Position numbers and translations under genes: made by a program. From Kalmusia sp. IMI 367209 (taxonomy: Eukaryota > Ascomycota > Dothideomycetes > Pleosporales > Didymosphaeriaceae), in NCBI GenBank assembly GCA_027946365.1, contig JAPEUQ010000017.1, positions 682,001-746,000 on the forward strand: a stretch of DNA of 64,000 nt, written 5' to 3'. Numbering within the stretch: position 1 is the stretch's first letter; each line of letters begins with the position of its first letter. This document shows, in pieces, positions 10,414-21,082 of the stretch. The notes beneath the pieces were generated by a model. The model saw nothing but the letters and a program-made list of their open reading frames with translations. It made no database searches and was not told the origin of the DNA.

Positions 10414-13400
10414 ATGGTGTTCCTGGGCATCTACCGTGCCATCTACGACTATGTGCCCCAGAGCGACAACGAGATCGCCCTGTCCGAGGGCGATCTATTG
10501 ATGGTGCTGGAGAAGTCGACCGACGACGACTGGTGGAAGGCCAAGAAAAAGGGCTCCGATGAGGATGAGGAGGAGCCCGAGGGTTTGATCCCCAATAACT
10601 ACATTGCAGAGGTAAGCTCCCCTGGGCGTTCGACTGTCCCTCGAGTTCCATTACGTTCCGCCGAGAACCCCTGGGCTTTACGGATGCAGATTTGGCGCAG
10701 AATGAACATGCCAGCTACTGACGTATCACTCAACAACTAGGCTACCCCCCTCTCCAAAGCCAAGGCGCTCTACGACTACGCACGCCAGACCGACGAAGAG
10801 CTTTCCTTCAAGGAAGATGCAGTCCTTGATGTCTACGACGACTCCGATCCGGACTGGACATTGGTGGGAGTGGACGGCGACTATGGATTCGCGCCAGCAA
10901 ACTACATTGATGTGAAGGAGGGTGCTGTTGCTGAGCCGGTGGCGTCTCCAACGCTCCCTCCTCGGCCTCCCGCCGCTGCCGCTGTGCCAGACTCTGATGA
11001 TGAGCAGCAGCCGCCTACTCCAGAAAGCCCTGTTCACCCGAGTCCGGCCGCCGCGCTCGCGGGTATCATTCAGAAGAAATCAGAACAATCAGCTTCGCGA
11101 GCTGACGACTACAACCCTCCTCCAAAACGAAGAGTTCAGTTCACTCCCGAAGAGTCTGACGAGGAAGCACCTCCTCCTCGTCTACCACAGAGGCCACCGT
11201 CCGGCCAGCTCTCGCCTCCCCCAATGCAGTATACGTCCCCGCGCTCTCCCGAATCACCACCAGTCAGATCTCCGCCACCTCGTAGCGTTACGTTCGACCA
11301 ATACGATCCACCCGAGGAACGCCAGCCACCAACTCCGCTATCCGGGTCTGGTTATCACTTATACCATATATACGAATACTTGACACAGCCAGGCAAAAAT
11401 TAAAAGATGCCCATTGTACTCGGCATCAATATCCCCAAGGGCCTTATCATGATCTCACCCGAGAAATCGCGCGATGGGCCGCAGCAGGAATGGATGGCAG
11501 ACAAGCTCGAATACTATTCTCAAGAGGGCAAACATGTGTTCGTGGAGCTCAAACAACCAAGCAAAAGTGTCGACTTCCACTGTGGCGCGAAAGACACAGC
11601 TTCAGAAATCTGCTCAGCGCTTGGCGAGCTGTCCGGTGCTGCCAAAGGTGCGGGCCTTCGTGAAGTGTTGGCTGCAGGCTCCAGAAATTCCAACGTGCAG
11701 AAAAAGGGAGTGATGCTGTTCGACTTCATGGCACAGGGCGAAGATGAGGTCACAGTAGGTCTCGGCGACGACATATTGGTCCTCGACGATTCTGCAAGTG
11801 ACGAATGGTGGAAAGTGCGGAGGTTAAAGAATGGCAAAGAAGGTGTAGTGCCAGCTAACTACGTTGAAATCACAGAAACCGTTCCTATGTCCCCGCCAGC
11901 CGCTACCCTCGCTCGCTCTGGCACCAACGCAGGTCGATCTCTTGTCGATCAGAATAGGCTAGAGGAGGAAGAGCTCACACGCCAGGTGGCGAAAGGCAGG
12001 AAACGAGACAGCGAAGTCAGGAACGATCAGGTAGGACCTGGCCTGCAATTACCCGCTCGTCATTCTAGTCTTCTACGAACAAAAGTTGACCATCCTCGTA
12101 CGTCACAGAGAAGTAAGCGCGATAGTACAACGAAGGATTCAAAATCCACTTCCAAACCAAGTCAGTCGATTCCCATCAAATCTTGCCTAGACCACCCCCG
12201 TGCTTGTATAGGCCTTCGCTGGAGGATATATGGCTGATAACTTTAGATTCTGCTAAGCTACGAACTTGGACCGATCGATCGGGTTCCTTCAAGGTCGAAG
12301 CTGAGTTTTTGACGATCAAAGACGGCAAAATCCATCTCCACAAAGTAAACGGCGTCAAGATTGCCGTTCCAGTGCCTAAGATGTCCGTCGAAGATCTGGA
12401 ATATGTGGAGCGAGCGACGGGTATATCTTTGGATGATGACAAGCCTCTGTCGGAAATCAAGAGAAGGAGTACCCAACGCATCCAGGATAAGGCTGCCCAA
12501 CGCTCAACGTCCGGCATCACCGTGGAACAGAAGCCTTCATACGATTGGTTCGATTTCTTCTTGCAATGCGGAGTAAATCCCCAGATCTGCGAGAGATATG
12601 CACAGGCATTCAGTCGCGATCAAATGGGCGAAGAAAACATGCCTGATATCACCGAGAAACTTCTACGCACCTTGGGCGTAAAGGAGGGCGACATCCTTCG
12701 CATAATGAAACACCTCGACGCTAAATACAACCGCAACGGCGACCGCGAGAAACGCAGTGTCAGTTTTGGAGGTTCGTCTGTCATTGAAAATGGAGAAGAT
12801 GGAGGAGGCCTTTTCTCCGGTCCTGGTGGCACTTTGAGGAATAATACTCGGAAAGGCCGACCAGCTCCTCCTGTACAAACGAACGATGTCGTCGATGCGA
12901 AGGCATTCGAGCAGAAAACGGACGATGCGGTCAAGAAGCCTCCGGTCGCAGAGGCAACACCAACACCACTAGCATCCGCCCCTGTCCCGGAAAAGAAGGC
13001 TGAGGGCTTCGAAGATAACGCCTGGGATGTCAAACCATCGAGGCAGCCTCCGGCATCTACTCCGGCAGCTCCAGTAGCCCCAACGCCCCCTCCAGCATCT
13101 GCGCCTGCGCCTGCACCTGCCCCAGCACCGGCCCCACCGGCGCTCACTGGCTCCATGGGCGAATTGTCTCTGCTCGATATGCCTGCCCTCAAACCAGAGG
13201 TTCCAGCGCAACCAACGCCGTCTACACAGACATCCGCTGCTGCCCAAGCTCCTCCGCAACCCGCACAACCAGCGCAGCCACAGGGTGCCTCTCAATCTTT
13301 GTTTGATCAGGTCGCTGCGGTACAGGCTGTGCCGCCTCCGCAGATGGCTCCTCCGCGAATGCGACCTCAAGCACCCCAACAGCAGAGCCAAGGTGGCCTC

Positions 13401-14183
13401 ATTGCTCCTCCACCCCAGAGAGCCTCTTCAGCTCCTCAGAACCCTCAGCAAGCGTTTGGTCCGCCACCTGCTCTGCAGCCTCAACTAACAGGTTTCAATC
13501 CGAACATGCACACTCAAGTCTCCCCACCAGGCCAAAGTCTACAAGATCTAAACATGCAACGTATGCAGCAGCAAGCTACGGGCTTCCCTCAACAGCAGCC
13601 TCAGTTCCAATTCCAGCAGAATGGAATGAACGGAATGAACGGAATGAACGGCATGGCACCGCAGCCAACAGGCTTCAACTCAATGTCACCGCCACACCAG
13701 CCCCAGCAAACGGGTTTCATGCCTATGCAGCCTCAACCTACGGGCTTTCAGCCTGGGATGCAACCAAATTTCCAAACTGGCTTCCAACCAGGCTTCCAGC
13801 CGAGTTTCCAGCAGGCACCACAGATGCCGCTCCAAGCACAACCTACCGGGTTCCAGACATTCTCGCCGCCTCCACTCAACCCACAGGCGACGGGCGTGAA
13901 CCGATTCCTGCCTCCGGCCATCCACCCGCAACCGACAGGCTTCGGTCCAAGTGCCCCTCCTCTCCCTCCCATGCCTGCAATGCCCACGGCAGCGCCCCTC
14001 GTTCCGCAAAAGACCGGACCTCCACCGCCTGTACGTTTCGGGAAACAACCGGCAAAGAAGCTTGTACCCCAGCCGACAGGGAGGGCCAACCTTGCCAAAG
14101 CTAGTACGTATGACCTTGCCGTGTATCCAAAGCGGCGCAAGCTAACCGTGTTACCAGCACCCGAAAACCCGTTTGGATTCTAA
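10414..14183 (+). CDS. SLA1: Actin cytoskeleton-regulatory protein Sla1 (in-frame stop)
   Basis: Four exons (10414-10611, 10741-12160, 12247-14103, 14158-14183) total 1167 codons. Domain order matches Sla1: SH3-1 (Y-R-A-I-Y-D-Y, residues 4 to 66), SH3-2 (A-L-Y-D-Y-A-R, 72 to 125), a proline-rich part, SH3-3 (V-M-L-F-D-F-M-A near 388 to 442), SHD1 (K-L-R-T-W-T-D-R, from about 543), SAM-like SHD2 (Y-D-W-F-D-F-F-L) and a long Pro/Gln tail ending P-E-N-P-F-G-F. The tail has many L-x-x-Q-x-T-G sites, the consensus of Ark1/Prk1 actin-regulating kinases. Sla1 couples clathrin-coated endocytic sites to Las17/Arp2/3 actin assembly and binds NPFxD cargo through SHD1. Oddity: codon 287 (11401-11403) is TAA, in the middle of conserved sequence, with coding resuming in the same frame. 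Confidence 0.92.
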
Positions 14184-15263
14184 AGCCTTTGCGATTGCAG
14201 TTTTTGGCTTAGCGGGCGTGCTCAATATCCTACTGTCATATACGCGTTGTATATAGTCTCGGCATCTTGGGCCCATATTCGTTCACCTGGTGCGCATAGT
14301 GCGTTGTTCCGTGTGTTCTGTCGTTTGCTGCATGGCGGTGCGTTCTATTCTTGTTGGATATTCATGAAGGGTGTTTTCATCGTAGGTGTGAAGGAGGTAG
14401 CATCGGGGAAGCGCAGTGAGGGAACAGCATACTGTAGGGAGGACCAGACGCGTAGAAATTTTAATGCATGAAGTACGAGTTGTCAAGAAGGCCAATGTCC
14501 GTGTGTCTGGGATGCCGGAGCGTGGGATGAAACGGACCTGAAGGCGAAGCTTTTTGGTTTCTCGGCACGGAGCTTAGCCTTGTGAGCACCCCTGCTCCTG
14601 TGGCGCGCGTGATGACGAAGACATTCGGAGGCTATTATTCACGCCGCTGGTTACTGTGGCTTGCGCGAAATACTGGCTCGGAGCTGAAAGATGAAGACGA
14701 CCATGCCACTCCGTACATGTAGATTCTTCAAGACGTGAGGGCATAGCCGGCCGCGTGCGACTCCCCGTCCAAGTGGGTGTGTGGCCACGGGTGTGGCTGG
14801 GCGCGTGACGACGAGGATGGCAAGGAGAAGCAAGCTTCGTCATGGGGCGGATAAGCGGATGCTTGTTCGCGCCAATGATGTGGCCGTGCAGCGTCGAAGT
14901 GGCGCCTGCACATGTGCAACTGGATCCCCGCTCTGTCTGAACCGCTGGTTTTAAGCCGTCGAGGGCCCTGTCACACCTGGCCCGACTTCCTCTCTCGCTC
15001 GTCCTCATACCTATTCAAACATCGCAAACATCACTCTCGCTGAGGCACTACGAATACCTGTGCCTGGGATCACCTGTCGCTGAGAAGGACCATATATTGA
15101 ATTGAGTATTGGCACGCCGTCGATCGATTCCCGAACCAAACTCGGCATCCCCGACTGCTGAGCGACTGTTCATCGGAAATTGAAGCTGCCATTGCGGCCC
15201 GGAATACACGACTCGTACCTTTTCTCGTCCCGAATTTACGCACGGTAGACAGCGCGCATTACA
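14184..15263. other. Intergenic, SLA1 to CYSTM gene
   Basis: Holds the SLA1 3' region and the upstream region of the small cysteine-rich gene. Minus-strand open frames at 14574-15008 lack recognisable features and appear to be chance frames in GC-rich promoter DNA. Confidence 0.5.
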
Positions 15264-15717
15264 ATGTCGGCGCAGGGCTACTACAACCAGGGTCCTCAGT
15301 ACCCGCAGCAGAGGTATGCGCTGACCGTCCCACCAACACCCCTAGTCTTCGGGCGCGCGCCTTCAATCGCATCGCGATCGCAGCGCGCAGCTCCCACAGC
15401 CATTCACTCCCACCACTCGTCCTTCGTGCACTTTCATTCCACGCCCATTCGCATGCTCACACTAACGCTCACCTAGCTACGGGCCCCCGCAAGGCGGCTA
15501 CAACCAACAATATGGCGGCCCCCCACCCGGCCAGCAAATGTACTACGGCCCGCCCCAGGGCCAACAAATGCAGTACCAGCAGGCGCCGCCGCCGCGACAG
15601 AAAAAGGACCGTGGCTGCCTCGGCTCTTGTCTAGCAGTGCTGTGCTGCTGCTTCGTGTGCGAGGAGGGATGCGAGTGCTGCGCGGAATGTTGTGAGTGCG
15701 CCGAGGACTGCTGTTAG
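15264..15717 (+). CDS. CYSTM-like cysteine-rich small protein
   Basis: Exon 1 (15264-15313) and exon 2 (15477-15717) give 96 aa; the 163-base intron has donor GTATGC, branch CTAAC and acceptor CCTAG. The N-terminal 60 residues are a Gly/Tyr/Gln/Pro-rich repeat region (Y-G-P-P-Q-G-G-Y-N-Q-Q-Y, then Q-Q-M-Y-Y-G and Q-Q-M-Q-Y). The C-terminus is a cysteine-dense module with about 13 Cys in 37 residues, including C-C-C-C-F-V-C-E-E and ending A-E-D-C-C. This is the layout of eukaryotic CYSTM (cysteine-rich transmembrane module) tail proteins, which sit in membranes and are linked to stress tolerance. The first exon is tiny, so ORF-based searches miss the gene. Function in this species is inferred only. 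Confidence 0.82.
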
Positions 15718-17474
15718 TCGTAGGCGTGGCGGGTGATGATGCAGTGCTTACCCGTGGGAGCGGGTAGCAGATTGTGATTTGCAAATGCTGGCGAAAGCAG
15801 AGGCTGGAGAGGGAAGAGCGACAAGATGGAGTCGATGGATGGTTGTGGATACGGCTGGTTCTTTTCGCGAAAATCTTTGCGGTTTGGTGCTATACTGTAC
15901 TTCTAGCGGTGGCGGTGGCTTTTCCTGTCTGAGGGTTGGTATACCTGGATCTCTATCTCTCTCTCTCTATTTTTGTCCTTTCACGTCACGGTTCATTCAA
16001 TCAATATTCTATCCTACCCTACCAGCACCGAAATAATGGTAGTGTCTTGTTTTCCTTCAGCTCGTTCAAGATCGTATCATATCGTTGCGTTATAGTGATC
16101 ACATATACGTAGGGTTCCGAGCTCTTTGCCGCGTCGTCCTTTATCGGGGAGCGAAGTAGCACCTTCCTCAAGGACGAAAATGACTTAATTTTTTGTCACT
16201 TCAAGTTTTTGGGAAGCCTTTAGACCTGATGATATTGTCGAGGAGTACGAGTTCTCTCAGTTTGTGTCAACTGCGAGCACTATCTTGTTCATCAAGCGCA
16301 TCAACCCCATAACTCCTTCGGTGCACAGAATAAGGCATGACGTGGTTACCATCGTGCTAGCTGAAGCGTCTCTTTCTGAACGCTGACTTTGTAAAATATA
16401 TCTTATTCAGATTTTGCGTATTTTTCTGGGCATTGTTAAGTACACTGTGATTAAAGAAAGATAGAAAGATACAAGTTGGTATATACAATGTGTCCGATGA
16501 TCGTGCATATTGTCTACCACATAATGCCAACTCTTCCTGTGGTCGATCTAGGTGCAACTTGGTGCTACACCTTTTCTGTTCTTGTGTGCTACACTTTTCT
16601 ATTCCTATTGTCTACTGTTATTGTCTACTCTTATTATTTGCTCTTATTATTTGCTCTTATTCTTTGCTTCTGTTGTTTCCTCTTGTTGTCTGCTCTCTTA
16701 TAACGCCTTGCAAAGTTTGCAAACTTGTACAATCAAAATATCAATATAGATTTTGAACCGTATGATTAGACAATGTGCCGAAAGTGAACAAGCTAAGATT
16801 CGAACATCTCCTCAATACACTTACCCGCTCAGCCCAATGCACCATCCAAGGCTTCTTTTTCTCGAATAAGTAAAACAGCATATCGTAAACTTTTCTTGCT
16901 AGTTTCCAGAATCAGTTACAGTACTTACTATTTGAGATCACTTCCGCCCTTCAATGACCGTTTCGAGACTAATTTTGAGAGGATGTTGAAAGACATGCCA
17001 TCGAATTAATTCTCATTATAATCAAGCCAAAATCAGTCAAAGCCTGCAACGATTGCTCTTTTTGACATTCCAGAGCTAGTAATTTAAAGTGCTCATTTCC
17101 CCATAAATACCTTACGCATGCCTCAAAACCTCACACCTCCAGCCATTAATGGATTATCCTGTTGACGCTCGTCCCTATTGTCTAGGTCTGGCTGCGTGGC
17201 TTTTATCATGTGAGCTACGAACTCATCTGGGCAGCTGGAAATTGCGGCAGCCGATCTTCTCCGCTACCTTGGCAGCACCCGATCCAGAGATCAGAATGTG
17301 GAAGATAGGGGCAAATGGACCAGACGGAATCATCTGACTCATCTGTACAAGCCGTACGATCTTGTCTGCTCGCGCGTTGTGTTAAATAACGAGGACGCGG
17401 ACTTTCTTGTTAGCGTTTGTAGCGTAGATCTCTAGGTGAGTGATAAAGAATCTTAGGTATTCAGTCCAGTGGGA
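15718..17474. other. AT-rich gene-poor tract
   Basis: There is a CT dinucleotide tract near 15951-15970. At 16625-16670 an imperfect tandem of a 13-base TTGCTCTTATTAT-like unit occurs. On the minus strand near 16826-16905 a short exon-like stretch (K-K-K-P-W-M-V-H-W-A-E-R) runs straight into a GTAAGTG donor but cannot be connected to a gene. No complete gene is seen. Confidence 0.45.
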
Positions 17475-18011
17475 TTATCCGAGGCTGAAGAGGGCATCCA
17501 GGAAAGTCCCATCGTAGTTGTATTTCATCACCTCGCCGCCAAGTTGCGTAACGAAGGCGCGGAGAAGGTAGTCATCCTGAGTTTCGCTCTCAAGACCTTT
17601 GACTGGGTACATGAGGTAGAGAGCTAAGTCTGGGATATGCCAGCTCTTGCATAAAGCGGTGGCGAAGTACTCCTGGTTCAAACGTGCCTGGGTCTCGTCG
17701 GTAGCATACTCTTTGAGCACAAGGCAGCAAGTAGCCGGAGAGGAAGCAAACCAGTCTTCGTAATGTAATGGATCGCCAGTGATTCGATTCAGAACTTTTA
17801 AGCGCGCCAGTCTACGGTTGTGGACTGCAATGATGTTACCGGAGAACATGGCCTGGCAACTTAAGTCACAGATTGAATTCTCGTCGAAGCTATCCTGAAA
17901 TTTTGACTTGTCGATTTGCAGATAGTTGCTCACGCGGTTTGTCAGCCATCGGATCTTGGTATCGCGCCTGGTCTGTTCGGGATCGGGTTTTCGCACCGTT
18001 ATGGACGGCAT
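17475..18011 (-). CDS. Hypothetical protein (orphan)
   Basis: Single open frame of 178 aa with ATG at 18011; the longer frame from 18017 begins with TTG. I do not recognise the family. The protein is soluble-looking and of mixed composition: a basic N-terminus (V-R-K-P-D-P-E-Q-T-R-R), a Cys-containing centre (D-L-S-C-Q-A and A-T-C-C-L-V) and an alpha-rich C-terminus ending in a short D-A-L-F-S-L-G. There is no signal peptide or membrane helix. It stands alone in AT-rich DNA with over 1 kb of non-coding sequence on each side. Its length and even composition suggest a real gene, but it could be a fragment of a larger lost one. Confidence 0.5.
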   Translation of the reverse strand: MPSITVRKPDPEQTRRDTKIRWLTNRVSNYLQIDKSKFQDSFDENSICDLSCQAMFSGNIIAVHNRRLARLKVLNRITGDPLHYEDWFASSPATCCLVLKEYATDETQARLNQEYFATALCKSWHIPDLALYLMYPVKGLESETQDDYLLRAFVTQLGGEVMKYNYDGTFLDALFSLG

Positions 18012-19286
18012 CTTCAACTAGGTTGAAGGGGCATTGAGAATGGAAGTACGGAGAAGAGTTTACGCGCCTGTTGTCGTGTGTGCGCGTGAAGGGCGCAGGT
18101 GAAGTATATGCACGTGTTTAACATGGCGTACATTGCACAATTGTCAAGGCATACATACTGACAAGCGAAAAGCGCCTCAAAGTCAAGGAAACTGTATTTT
18201 TCGTTCATGTTATACATCTTATTTAGCGCAAGATTCAATCGGTATGGATGTCACGGGAGGCTTGTGAGATTTTGTGAGCAGAAATGGCATAGAACCACGT
18301 ATACACTCATCATACCAAATAACGTTTTCCAATCTGATACAATTTAGCATAACACGAATGTATCTAAAGCGGTTTTACAAGACAAAATTTCATGTATTGT
18401 AGCTGCAACAACCTGAAGCGTCTAAATGGGAGCGTGCATAGTTTTCACTTATTTAATATTCAATATAATAAGCTCTTGAAAATAGGTTTTAAGCACGCTT
18501 AAGAAGAAAAGGCACGTGTCTATTCGTATGCCATTAGTATTAGCAAGAAATACTAACGATTAAAGTACAGCTTCTTTTCAATAAACCTTCGCACGCCTTA
18601 GTATATTAGCAGGAGGGGAACTCTGCTATTTTTGTCTGATTGTCATGAGTACATACATCTACCTAGGTATACCACTTGTGAAGGTTAACACCACTATAAT
18701 TAAAGTATGATGATTTGGGGTGTTAAGATATTGTGGTGTATATGACAAACCATGCTCATCCCCAATGTGCATTTCCAAATGCAGAGTGGGTCCTAAAACC
18801 GATTTTGAAGTCAACTCTCTAGAGAAGCTGACTGCCGGATACGACTGAACGGATCTCGCTGTACTGTGTGCACCTTCAATATCTCCTTGAGTGTATCCGT
18901 TCTATTGCTGCAGTCTTTAGACTTTGATTTCTAAACACCGAATTGTGCAACCACATCCAACTCCAGTCTCGCTTACTTTTACTGCAAACATGCATCTTAA
19001 TAATTTCGCCCCATCAACCTAATTGGTCCGCATGCTTATCCCAACTCTCGTACCCATGCAATTAGGATTATCGAACTAGTTTTCCACCACTTACGCGCAG
19101 CCAGGATGCTTGGGCTACATCATCTCGCTGTGTATTTACTTTTTTGGAAGGATCACGTATATGCAGTTGTAAGGGTTGCTGTGAGGTATAAGACAGCATG
19201 GCTCCCCTATTCTATACTTAGGTTCAATCTGCGCTCAATAATTGTGTCATATGATAGCCTTAAAATAATTTGAGGTGTTAAAAATA
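18012..19286. other. AT-rich divergent intergenic tract
   Basis: Upstream DNA of the orphan gene and the nucleoside hydrolase gene, strongly AT-rich at 18250-18780. No gene recognised. Confidence 0.5.
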
Positions 19287-20378
19287 ATGAGAATCTCGCT
19301 GTTCTCAGTCGTCTGTCTCTATAGCCTCACGAAATATGCGCATGCTTATCGCGCGAAACCTTCTAATGGGACCAATGGCCTCAAAATCATTATCGACACC
19401 GACTTCAACACCATAGGTGACGATGGCCAGGTCCTCGCTATGGCTGCGCAACTCCACGCGGCTGGCACCCTTGACCTACTGGGCCTCACCGTTGTCGCCG
19501 GAAACCAGTATCTCAACCAGGAAGTGTCTGACGCGCTCAAGGCCGTCGAACGCCTAGGCATTGAGAGAACCATTGGTGTTTACGAGGGCGCTGACGTGCC
19601 TTTATTGCACGACTATGCTGCGTACCAACTTGAGCAACAGCTCTTCGGCAACGCAACGGAATACGTCGCTGCGTACACTCAACCAGAGACACAAGATCTC
19701 ATCGCGCCGCCCGACGGATTTGCTACACATACAGTTCCCGCGCGTAAACATGCCGTACAATTCCTAGTCGACACGATCCACCGCTTCCCCCACGAAGTCA
19801 CACTCCTGGCCGTCGGGCCGCTCACGAACATCGCCCTCGCAATGCGTTTAGACCCCACAATAATTCCACTCATCAAAAGCATCGTCATAATGGGCGGCCA
19901 GGCGTACGTCGAAGGAAATGCGTACAACGGCGCAGGGGAAACCAATTGGTGGTTCGACGCCGAAGCAGCACGCATCGTGCTTCGTGCACCCGGCGTCAAG
20001 CGCAAGATCATCGGCCTCGACGTCACCAACACAGCCATCATCTCAAATGCTACATACGACGCGGTTGGGAACCATGAGCCCGCTACGCCCATTACGACGC
20101 TCTTTCGCGATATAGAACGGTGGCCGTATGTTTACGATACAGTTGCTTTGGCGTCGCTATATAATGAAAGTCTGGATTTGGATGTGAGGCAGTTGTATGT
20201 TGATGTCAGCGCCGAATTCAATGCTGAGTATGGTAAGGGGCTTGTTTGGGAGACCGATCCGTACCCGGGGATTCCGATGGAGAGTATGTCGGATGTGGTG
20301 TTCAAAATTGACAACGATCGGTTTTTTGAGCTTTATGTAGATTTACTTACGAGGCCAGTGCCTGTGGCTGCATATTAA
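19287..20378 (+). CDS. Secreted inosine-uridine-type nucleoside hydrolase
   Basis: Intronless, 363 aa from ATG 19287; an in-frame GTG at 19275 is an unlikely start. The first 20 residues are a hydrophobic signal peptide ending near A-H-A. The body is an IUNH-family (PF01156) nucleoside hydrolase, which cleaves N-glycosidic bonds of ribonucleosides to base plus ribose using a Ca-binding Asp cluster. Seen here: I-I-D-T-D-F-N-T-I-G-D-D-G at 35 to 47 (the usual D-T-D-x-G-x-D-D with an insertion), L-A-V-G-P-L-T-N-I-A, I-V-I-M-G-G, N-W-W-F-D-A-E-A-A and D-V-T at the C-terminal site. Secretion suggests salvage of external nucleosides, as in extracellular fungal homologues. Confidence 0.88.
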   Translation: MRISLFSVVCLYSLTKYAHAYRAKPSNGTNGLKIIIDTDFNTIGDDGQVLAMAAQLHAAGTLDLLGLTVVAGNQYLNQEVSDALKAVERLGIERTIGVYEGADVPLLHDYAAYQLEQQLFGNATEYVAAYTQPETQDLIAPPDGFATHTVPARKHAVQFLVDTIHRFPHEVTLLAVGPLTNIALAMRLDPTIIPLIKSIVIMGGQAYVEGNAYNGAGETNWWFDAEAARIVLRAPGVKRKIIGLDVTNTAIISNATYDAVGNHEPATPITTLFRDIERWPYVYDTVALASLYNESLDLDVRQLYVDVSAEFNAEYGKGLVWETDPYPGIPMESMSDVVFKIDNDRFFELYVDLLTRPVPVAAY

Positions 20379-21082
20379 GATAGGTTTGAATAGAACTCCT
20401 AAATCAATGGGTCAAATCGTCTCACTACGTTATCATATCTGATCGTAGTTAGTCTATTGAAATAGTGCGAATTGGTTCGCGTAGAATATTGCCTAAGTGT
20501 CTCAAGGTGAGAATCGCTAGATAGTTGGTCATCCTCATCATAAAGTGCAGTATTGATCACAATCCTGTTTGCTTGCCCAGATAGATAGCAAATGTTACCA
20601 CTATGCTATGGATGCATATTTGCCTAAGTCGACACCGATGCTATCCAAGGCGTCCAGGGTATCAAGATGGTTGTACCACTGTCCGTAAAGGATAGGATCA
20701 TTGAGAAGTCCTATGTTCATGCCTGATACTTGCCTATTCCGGTCAGTGGGAACAGTGATAGGAATGGTTTCGGTGTGAAAGGTCGAAGTAGGGCGCGTTG
20801 GAGCTTGAATCCATCGGGTTTAGCGTGCCTCGGCCCTAGCTCTATCACTCCTCCGCGCCCTAACAACGATTCGCACCCGCGTTTAATCAACATTGCCCCT
20901 CATGCCTCCTCCGCGGTTACACTCATTTATCAGGCTTTCCAGTACGTGGTACCGCCCGCCTACTGCACAACTGTCCTCACTCTCGCCCAGTACGCACTCT
21001 ATTGAGCACTCAACTGGGTAAACAGAGCCGCATAACCCCCACCATCCACCACAAGCTTCACACTACATCGAACCTCTTCAAC
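20379..21082. other. Intergenic, nucleoside hydrolase to threonine aldolase
   Basis: Includes the threonine aldolase promoter and leader. A minus-strand frame, open from 20819 to a stop at 20601, contains a 39-codon ATG frame with protein-like composition; see findings. No complete gene. Confidence 0.45.

Noticed and set aside
12620..13192. 190-codon minus-strand frame in SLA1
   Set aside because: Gly/Ala-rich shadow of the Pro/Ala-rich Sla1 tail.
16790..16810. GTTCGAATC-like word on the minus strand, suggesting a tRNA T-loop
   Set aside because: Flanking bases do not pair as a T-stem, and no acceptor or anticodon arm could be folded around it.
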